A DNA stretch of 10,958 nt. Origin: Prevotella sp. UBA1705. GTDB taxonomy: Bacteria > Bacteroidota > Bacteroidia > Bacteroidales > Bacteroidaceae. The notes under the pieces were generated by a model. It was not told where the DNA came from. It did no database searches and was given only the letters and a program-made list of their open reading frames with translations. The translations under genes were made by a program, and so were the position numbers. Shown here piece after piece: positions 6,497 to 10,958 of this stretch. The stretch lies in NCBI GenBank assembly GCA_002317385.1, contig DCJH01000045.1, positions 1 through 10,958 on the forward strand, given 5' to 3'. The first letter of the stretch is position 1. The number at the start of each line of letters is the position of its first letter.

Positions 6497-6569
6497 GGCG
6501 AAGACTATTGTCAGAAGATTTCATCTCCTATTTCCGCCCGACAGCCAAGGGCGTGGGGGGAGCGTCGGC

Positions 6570-8000
6570 TCAATGCGAAGGCCCATTGAGCTCGGTGGAG
6601 AGGCTGAACGAGAACACCAGTCCGCCCTTGGGACTGTTCTTTACTCGGATGGAGCCATGGTGGAGAAGCACCGCGTTTTTCACGATGGCCAGCCCGAGAC
6701 CCGTGCCGCCCATCTTGCGGCTGCGACCCTTGTCGACCCTGTAGAACCGCTCGAACAGGCGCGAAAGATGCTCCACGGGCACACCCACGCCGTTGTCGCT
6801 GAAGAGGAACGACCATCGGTCTGCCTGCTTTTCGGCCTTGAGCGTGATGGTGGTGCCAGTGCCGGCGTAGGCTATGGCGTTGTCGGTGAGGTTGCGGAAA
6901 ATGCTGTAGAGCAGCGAGCGGCTGCCGTTGAGCCTGAGCTCCGAGGGCAGCTGATTGTCGAAATTCATCTGTCGTTCCTGCAGCTGCAGCGAGGTCTCGC
7001 GCTGGATATTGCGCACCAGTTCGGCAATATCCACCTCCTCAAACTCCTGCATCTCGGGCGCGTCGTCCATACGGTTGAGCGTGGAGATGTCTTGAAGCAG
7101 CGACGTGAGGCGCCCGCTCTGGGCGTAGCACCGCTGGAGAAACTGCTCCTTGGTGGGCTCGTCGATATGGGGATTGTCGAGAATGGTCTCCAGATAGCCC
7201 TGTATGCTGGCCACGGGGGTCTTGAGCTCGTGGGCAATGTTCTGGGTGAGTTGGCGCTTCAGCACATCCTGTTCTCGGCGTGTAGACTGCAGCCTCTTGT
7301 AGATTTTGATGATCTTTTCGGCTATCTCGCCCAGCTCGTCGTCGGGGAATGCCGCGAGGTCTTCGGTCTCCAGGCTCTCGTTGTGCTCCGCACGCGAGGC
7401 AAAAATCTTGAGTTTGGTAATGTTGGTTCCCAGTCGGTTCACAAATCGGTAGAGCACCAGCGTGAGCACAAGGATAGCCACCAAGGCAAACCAGAGGAAG
7501 TGTTGGTCGGCCTCAAGGATATTGAGCAGGTCGGTGTTGTAGGGCAGCGCGCTGCGAATCACCACGCTGTCGGCCGGAAAACTCGTGGCCGAATAGAAGA
7601 AATCGCGCCTCAACGTCCGGCTGTTGCGGTCTACGGCCGACCCCGCTCCATGCTTCCAGGCCTGCACAATCTCAGGTCGGTTGGCATGGTTTGTCATGGC
7701 TTCGTAGTCCTTTCTCACATTGTCGAACACCACCTGCCCGTGCTTGTCGATGAGCGTCACGCGCATGTCCTTCATACCGTGTCGGCTCACATATCTGGCC
7801 AGTGCGGGCTCGCTCAGACTGTCCATGTTATGGATAGCCTCATCCATCCGGGCGTTGAAGTCCTGCAGTTTGCTCTCTAAGAGGTCTATCTTATACTGCT
7901 TCTCGCGGTTCCATTGGAATATAATGAACGACACCGCAAAGGCCAGGAATATGGCCAATACGGTGGCAAACAACCGATGTCCGACCGAGAACGACCTCAT
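6570..8000 (-). CDS. PhoR-type membrane sensor histidine kinase
   Basis: A 476-residue kinase. Membrane spans at about 10-28 and 168-186 enclose a periplasmic sensor region of roughly 140 residues. A HAMP-like linker follows (about 187-240). The H-box NIAHELKTPVASI has the phospho-accepting H257. The ATPase domain has the N-box NLTDNAIAYA (370-379), G1 FSDNGVGV (400-407), the F-box FERFYRVD (416-423) and G2 GGTGLGLAI (431-439). All catalytic motifs are intact. Its ATG shares one base with the TGA of the response regulator (TGATG), indicating translational coupling. PhoR-like kinases of this order phosphorylate an OmpR-type partner, here the gene just upstream. The porin beyond it, with Pho-box-like repeats, makes phosphate limitation the most likely signal, but many Bacteroidota kinases share this layout. 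Confidence 0.9.
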   Translation of the reverse strand: MRSFSVGHRLFATVLAIFLAFAVSFIIFQWNREKQYKIDLLESKLQDFNARMDEAIHNMDSLSEPALARYVSRHGMKDMRVTLIDKHGQVVFDNVRKDYEAMTNHANRPEIVQAWKHGAGSAVDRNSRTLRRDFFYSATSFPADSVVIRSALPYNTDLLNILEADQHFLWFALVAILVLTLVLYRFVNRLGTNITKLKIFASRAEHNESLETEDLAAFPDDELGEIAEKIIKIYKRLQSTRREQDVLKRQLTQNIAHELKTPVASIQGYLETILDNPHIDEPTKEQFLQRCYAQSGRLTSLLQDISTLNRMDDAPEMQEFEEVDIAELVRNIQRETSLQLQERQMNFDNQLPSELRLNGSRSLLYSIFRNLTDNAIAYAGTGTTITLKAEKQADRWSFLFSDNGVGVPVEHLSRLFERFYRVDKGRSRKMGGTGLGLAIVKNAVLLHHGSIRVKNSPKGGLVFSFSLSTELNGPSH

Positions 8001-8692
8001 CAGGCATCAAAATAATATCCGAATCCCAGTCGGGTGACGATACATTTGGAGAACCGACCGATCTTCTTGCGCAGGCGGGTGATGTTCACGTCGACCGTGC
8101 GGTCGAGCACAAGCACGTCTTTGGGCCAGATGCGGTCTATGAGTTCCTGCCGCGAGAACACGCGTCCCTTCTCGTCGAGAAGGAATCGCAGAAGCTCAAA
8201 CTCGGTCTTGGTGAAGGCCACCGGCTCCCCATCCACGGTGACAGTCTTCTTGTCAAGGTTCATCTCTAAGCCCTGATAGCGCAGCATGGTCGACTGCGGG
8301 CGCTCGCGTTCGTCGGTGCGTCGCAGCACGGCGCGTACCCTGACGAGCACCTCACGGATGGAGAAAGGTTTGGAAATATAGTCGTCGGCCCCGAGATTGA
8401 AGCCCGTCACGGTGTCGTTCTCGGTGTCGCGGGCCGTCAGAAACACGATGGGAAGCTCGGCCGTCATGGGCTCGGCCTTCAACTGTTTGGCCAGGGAGAA
8501 GCCCGACATGCCGCCCATCATCACGTCTAACAAGAGCAGATCGAACGATGGCAAATCCTTTTCCAGAGCCTCTTCTGCCGAATTGGCCTTGTCTACGAAA
8601 TAGCCCTCGGTTTCCAAATTAAACTTCAGAATCTCACAAAGGTCATCTTCATCGTCCACTACCAGTATGCGATATTTCTTATTTTCAGCCAT
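8000..8692 (-). CDS. OmpR/PhoB-type response regulator
   Basis: A 230-residue two-domain regulator. The receiver domain (about 7-122) has the acidic pocket VVDDE (D13, D14), phospho-acceptor D56 in LLLDVMM, switch T86 in FLTA and K108 in SKPF. The C-terminal winged helix (about 135-229) carries the OmpR-type signature FTKTEFELLRFL, RQELIDRIW, and DRTVDVNITRLRKKI. The ATG at 8692 is chosen: it begins two residues before the normal receiver fold, and the upstream in-frame TTG overlaps a -7 box. It overlaps the downstream kinase by one base, so the two form a cognate pair. Regulators of this family bind 11-bp direct repeats upstream of targets, and such repeats are present between the porin and the divergent gene. 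phoB is plausible but not proven. Confidence 0.92.
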   Translation of the reverse strand: MAENKKYRILVVDDEDDLCEILKFNLETEGYFVDKANSAEEALEKDLPSFDLLLLDVMMGGMSGFSLAKQLKAEPMTAELPIVFLTARDTENDTVTGFNLGADDYISKPFSIREVLVRVRAVLRRTDERERPQSTMLRYQGLEMNLDKKTVTVDGEPVAFTKTEFELLRFLLDEKGRVFSRQELIDRIWPKDVLVLDRTVDVNITRLRKKIGRFSKCIVTRLGFGYYFDA

Positions 8693-8965
8693 AATGTGTT
8701 TGATTTTCAATTGCAAAAATAGTACTTTTTTATTGTAACATCCGTTTCATCGTGTTAAAAATCTATTAAGATTAAGCAGAAACGGAGGAGGGCGGAGAGT
8801 CTTCTTAGGCGTTGAGAGTCATGGATTTGAGCGGCAGGAGCATGTCTTTTCTCATGCAGGGCCGCAGAGGGAGGCAGGCTGAGCCATCGCCTTGGTCCCG
8901 CGGCGTCATGCCCTGAGCCGGACTACACCGCCGCACGATGCCCCGCTGTCCATCCTCATGTACCG
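8693..8965. other. Intergenic region between porin and response regulator
   Basis: A 273-bp gap between two co-directional genes; apart from the promoter next to the regulator I see no gene or clear terminator. Only weak stems are present (GCATG/CATGC near 8840-8857; GCGGCG/CGCCGC near 8901-8934). The gap suggests the porin is transcribed separately from the regulator-kinase pair. Confidence 0.5.
8714..8721 (-). promoter_or_regulatory. Probable -7 box of the response regulator-kinase operon
   Basis: The minus strand reads TATTTTTG (8721 to 8714), an exact TAnnTTTG match 22 bases before the ATG at 8692. No good -33 TTTG is visible. Instead, a TTGTAACA unit (8733-8740, + strand) overlaps part of the spacer, which would suit an activator-dependent promoter. 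Confidence 0.5.
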
Positions 8966-9994
8966 TCAAAAACGTGTCATCACCTCCACCACAACCTTGT
9001 CGCGCTCGGAGGTTTTGGCTATTCCGCCAGCCCGATAGAAGTATTTTTCAAAATTGATGCGTATGTCGGAGACAAACGGACGGGCCAGACTCAGGGTCAC
9101 GCCAGCCGTGAGGCGGTGGCGCTGATAGTCGTTGGTGATGAGCTCTCCGGCCTTGTCCTTGGCCCCATCCACGTATCTCATGCCGTCGCTATGGTCTGTC
9201 ATGAAGTCGTAGCGCACCAGAGGCGACACCTTTTTGAGCAGGCTCTTGTCGTTTCCCACCGGCAAGTCGTAGTTCATAAATACGTCTACGGCATGCACAG
9301 GCTTATAGGCGTCGCGGGCATAAGTCTTGTAAAGATACTCCACCTCGGCCAGGAAGTTGCGGTAATGATAGGTCAGGCCGGCGTCATACATGAGCACCGT
9401 GTAGATGTCGGGGCGTATCTTCTGGATGCTTGCCTCCACATCGAGATGGATAGGAAGGTATATCATGGCCTTGGCCGAGTAGTTCACGCCCTTGGTCCAG
9501 TAGTCTTTCTGACCCGTAAGACCCGAGCCATTGAAGAGCCCCGCCTGCAACACGACGGGCACTCCTGCATGGAATTGGTAGCCCACCATGGCTCCAACGT
9601 CGCGCACATTGCCCACTTGCTTGGCAATGAAACTACGATTGGCGAAATATTGCTGGTGGGGAGAGCGGTGCGCGTCGATGGTAAAGGGCACGCGCATCTG
9701 GCCTATCGTGAAGTTGAACGAGCGCCAGGGATTGATCCGTGTGTAGGCATCGAGCATCTTGATTACACCTTCGTCGCAGAGGTCTATCTCCGCTTTGTAG
9801 CTCACCCGGGGCATCACCTTGCCCGAAAAACTTACTCGTGCGGTGCGCACCTCAAAGCGACCTTCACCCTCCTGGGTCTGATACTCATACTTTCCACGTA
9901 GAGTCCCATTGATTCGGGGCTTGTAGCTGATGCTGTCCTGCGCGCTCAACGTGGCGCAAAAAGCAAGCAACAGCATCGTCATTTTAATTCTCAT
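8966..9994 (-). CDS. Phosphate-selective-type outer-membrane porin (OprP/OprO family)
   Basis: A 342-residue exported beta-barrel protein. Residues 1-18 form a signal peptide ending LSA before Gln. The Cys at 13 lacks a small residue before it, so this is not a lipoprotein. The mature part alternates aromatic and polar strands throughout and ends in Phe, the usual barrel C-terminus. The Porin_O_P-like features are the early FEVRTARVSFSGKV strand, the YKAEIDL strand and FTIGQMRVPFTID (94-106). Known members are trimeric channels for phosphate or polyphosphate. It lies upstream of a PhoB/PhoR-like pair in the same direction, and its own promoter carries 11-bp direct repeats in place of a -33 element. 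Together these support phosphate uptake under limitation. Substrate is inferred; other Bacteroidota members of the family remain uncharacterised. Confidence 0.82.
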   Translation of the reverse strand: MRIKMTMLLLAFCATLSAQDSISYKPRINGTLRGKYEYQTQEGEGRFEVRTARVSFSGKVMPRVSYKAEIDLCDEGVIKMLDAYTRINPWRSFNFTIGQMRVPFTIDAHRSPHQQYFANRSFIAKQVGNVRDVGAMVGYQFHAGVPVVLQAGLFNGSGLTGQKDYWTKGVNYSAKAMIYLPIHLDVEASIQKIRPDIYTVLMYDAGLTYHYRNFLAEVEYLYKTYARDAYKPVHAVDVFMNYDLPVGNDKSLLKKVSPLVRYDFMTDHSDGMRYVDGAKDKAGELITNDYQRHRLTAGVTLSLARPFVSDIRINFEKYFYRAGGIAKTSERDKVVVEVMTRF

Positions 9995-10061
9995 CCTATG
10001 TTTTATTTGGTATTTACATTCTCCATCTCTATCCCAAAGGGTGGCTTTGAGATTTGTGTTG

Positions 10062-10069
10062 CAAAAGTA
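10062..10069 (-). promoter_or_regulatory. -7 box of the porin promoter
   Basis: The minus strand reads TACTTTTG (10069 to 10062), an exact TAnnTTTG match about 70 bases before the porin ATG. No -33 TTTG exists at the right distance; that position is taken by the end of the repeat array at 10087-10119, as in activator-dependent Pho promoters. Confidence 0.65.
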
Positions 10070-10086
10070 TAACCTATATGTTTAAA

Positions 10087-10119
10087 TCCCATGACACGGC
10101 TGTTACAAAGCTGTAATAT
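10087..10119 (-). promoter_or_regulatory. Pho-box-like 11-bp direct repeats facing the porin
   Basis: On the minus strand three consecutive 11-bp units read ATATTACAGCT, TTGTAACAGCC and GTGTCATGGGA. The cores ATTAC, GTAAC and GTCAT begin at 10117, 10106 and 10095, exactly 11 bp apart. The last unit resembles the enterobacterial PhoB half-site TGTCAT. The last core ends 21 bases before the -7 box. Confidence 0.6.
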
Positions 10120-10126
10120 TATATTT

Positions 10127-10159
10127 TTGTAACAGTTTCGTAACAAAAGAGTAACGCGT
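10127..10159 (+). promoter_or_regulatory. Pho-box-like 11-bp direct repeats facing the lysine-rich gene
   Basis: Three consecutive 11-bp units on the + strand read TTGTAACAGTT, TCGTAACAAAA and GAGTAACGCGT. The invariant GTAAC starts at 10129, 10140 and 10151. The first unit shares nine bases (TTGTAACAG) with the middle unit of the opposing array, so the two also form an inverted repeat with an 18-nt spacer. Confidence 0.65.
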
Positions 10160-10187
10160 ATGACGTTCTGTTTACAGCAGAATACAT

Positions 10188-10195
10188 TATCTTTG
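10188..10195 (+). promoter_or_regulatory. -7 box of the divergent lysine-rich gene
   Basis: TATCTTTG at 10188-10195 matches TAnnTTTG exactly, 22 bases before the ATG at 10218. No standard -33 TTTG is found at 19-21 bases upstream, consistent with activation from the repeat array at 10127-10159. Confidence 0.65.
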
Positions 10196-10217
10196 CAATC
10201 GATAACAATCAACACAT

Positions 10218-10952
10218 ATGAAAGAAACTAAGAAAGACATCCTGGAGAAGATCAGCAAGCAGTCGAAAAAAGGCAACAAGTTTGAGAGTCTGGTTATCAA
10301 TCTGGCCTTGCAGAAGCTTGAATCTGAGAACTTCAAGATGGAAGACAAGGCGGTTTACACCTCCGACGGCAAACGGTTGATATATATTCTCGGTGACGAT
10401 GCCGACATCAAGGTGAGCGAAGGCACCGAGATCATCGGCGAAATGGCCGTTGCCAAGAAGAAGAACATGAAGACACTCACCCTGCCGCAGGGCCTGAAGA
10501 AGATAGAGCGCGACGCGTTTCTCGATTGCGACGCACTGGTGTCGGTCACCATTCCGGCCTCGGTCGAGGAGATAGAAGCCTACGCCTTTGCCGACTGCGA
10601 TGCCTTGAAGAGCGTGGTTTTTGAGGGAATGCCCAAGGAACTCAATCGCAAAGCCTTTGCCGAATGCGAGCGACTGCACGACATTTCGGTGCCGGCCGAT
10701 GGCGTAAAAGCCATTCGCAAGGCCCTCCACTTTACCGATGGCGATACCGATTTCATCGTGGTGGGTCGCGAGGAAGTGGGTGAGCCATCTGCGCACAAGG
10801 CCAAAACGGATAGCGGCAAGGCCCAAGCCGACCATGGCAAGGCCTCGCCCGGGGATGCCAAGGGCAAGGCCGACAAGAACGAGAGCCCCGGCAAGGAGGC
10901 GCCCAAGCCCAAAGAGGCGAAGGAAGAGAAGAAAAACGATAAGAAAAAATAG
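10218..10952 (+). CDS. BspA-type leucine-rich repeat protein with lysine-rich disordered tail
   Basis: A 244-residue protein with no signal peptide or membrane span, so probably cytoplasmic. Residues 1-60 are charged and helical at first. About 62-160 carry BspA/LRR_5-type repeats (MKTLTLPQGLKKIERDAFLDC, VSVTIPASVEEIEAYAFADC, then a weaker KSVVFEG...NRKAFAEC). Residues 191-244 have a very different composition: 16 Lys in 54 residues, otherwise Ala, Gly, Pro, Asp, Glu, Ser and similar, with no aliphatic or aromatic residue at all. The tail includes loose GKA-containing repeats encoded by recurring GGCAAGGC. LRR_5 proteins are usually surface adhesins with signal peptides; lacking one, this protein needs another role. 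The tail could bind nucleic acid or another polyanion. Divergent from the porin, with its own 11-bp repeat array. Function unknown. Confidence 0.8.
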   Translation: MKETKKDILEKISKQSKKGNKFESLVINLALQKLESENFKMEDKAVYTSDGKRLIYILGDDADIKVSEGTEIIGEMAVAKKKNMKTLTLPQGLKKIERDAFLDCDALVSVTIPASVEEIEAYAFADCDALKSVVFEGMPKELNRKAFAECERLHDISVPADGVKAIRKALHFTDGDTDFIVVGREEVGEPSAHKAKTDSGKAQADHGKASPGDAKGKADKNESPGKEAPKPKEAKEEKKNDKKK

Positions 10953-10958
10953 CGGCAT

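Larger units (their letters stand above)
6028..6569. other. 540-bp intergenic region rich in secondary structure, no gene supported
   Basis: This gap separates the convergent HAD and sensor-kinase genes. Frames here have no start context, no recognisable protein and run antisense into the kinase, so I annotate none. It contains a hairpin at 6130-6156, a two-tier hairpin around 6222-6256 (CCC, CGAA and GGCCAT pairing with ATGGGC, TTCG and GGG, with one mismatch and a bulge), a degenerate 22-bp-period repeat at 6245-6376 and a bulged 13-bp stem at 6445-6496. An uncharacterised structured RNA or decayed repeat DNA are both possible. Confidence 0.55.

Noticed and set aside
6432..7880. Long + strand open frame of 482 codons
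   Set aside because: It is antisense to the sensor kinase, whose motifs are all intact; the translation shows no recognisable domain and is a composition shadow.
8693..8716. Upstream TTG start for the response regulator
   Set aside because: It overlaps the -7 box at 8714-8721 and adds eight residues before the normal receiver start.
10209..10958. Minus-strand open frame of 249 codons at the right edge
   Set aside because: It is antisense to the LRR protein. Its apparent hydrophobic run (Leu/Gly/Ala-rich) is the complement of the Lys-rich tail codons.

Overview
The window looks like chromosomal DNA from a Bacteroidota species, most likely a Prevotella-type member of the Bacteroidales. Three things point there: promoters with a TAnnTTTG -7 box and almost no Shine-Dalgarno sequences; a BlaR1-type protease that carries TonB domains; and a phosphate-selective-type porin and BspA-like leucine-rich repeats in one locus. 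The assignment is by family resemblance only; no rRNA or marker gene is present.

Layout. Positions 1-285 hold no gene. A secreted two-lobed aspartyl protease with a C-terminal PDZ domain follows (286-1464, +). It converges on a three-gene leftward operon read from about 4890 down to 1553: a BlaI/MecI-type repressor (4477-4878), a BlaR1-like M56 membrane metalloprotease with two TonB-C-like domains (2620-4383) and an exported TPR protein (1553-2602). The operon promoter (4895-4926) is overlapped by a perfect 21-bp palindrome. A second copy of its core lies 71 bp upstream, so the repressor probably controls its own operon. Short REP-like hairpin repeats sit at 1468-1501 and 4401-4430.

A Cof-type HAD phosphatase (5248-6027, +) has its own good promoter. 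The next 540 bp (6028-6569) hold no convincing gene but are rich in secondary structure, including degenerate 22-bp-period repeats with TTTTCG/CGAAAA dyads and a long bulged hairpin.

The right third looks like a phosphate-response locus. On the minus strand, in transcription order, are an OprP/OprO-type porin (8966-9994), an OmpR/PhoB-type response regulator (8000-8692) and a PhoR-type histidine kinase (6570-8000) whose start overlaps the regulator stop by one base. Divergent from the porin is a cytoplasmic-looking protein with BspA-type leucine-rich repeats and a lysine-rich, wholly non-hydrophobic tail (10218-10952, +). The 223-bp divergent region carries two back-to-back arrays of TTGTAAC-like units at an exact 11-bp period, one facing each gene and each upstream of a TAnnTTTG box. 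This is the geometry of PhoB/PhoP boxes, and it makes the lysine-rich protein a candidate new member of a phosphate-starvation regulon. That array and the BlaI operators are the strongest unexplained signals in the window.
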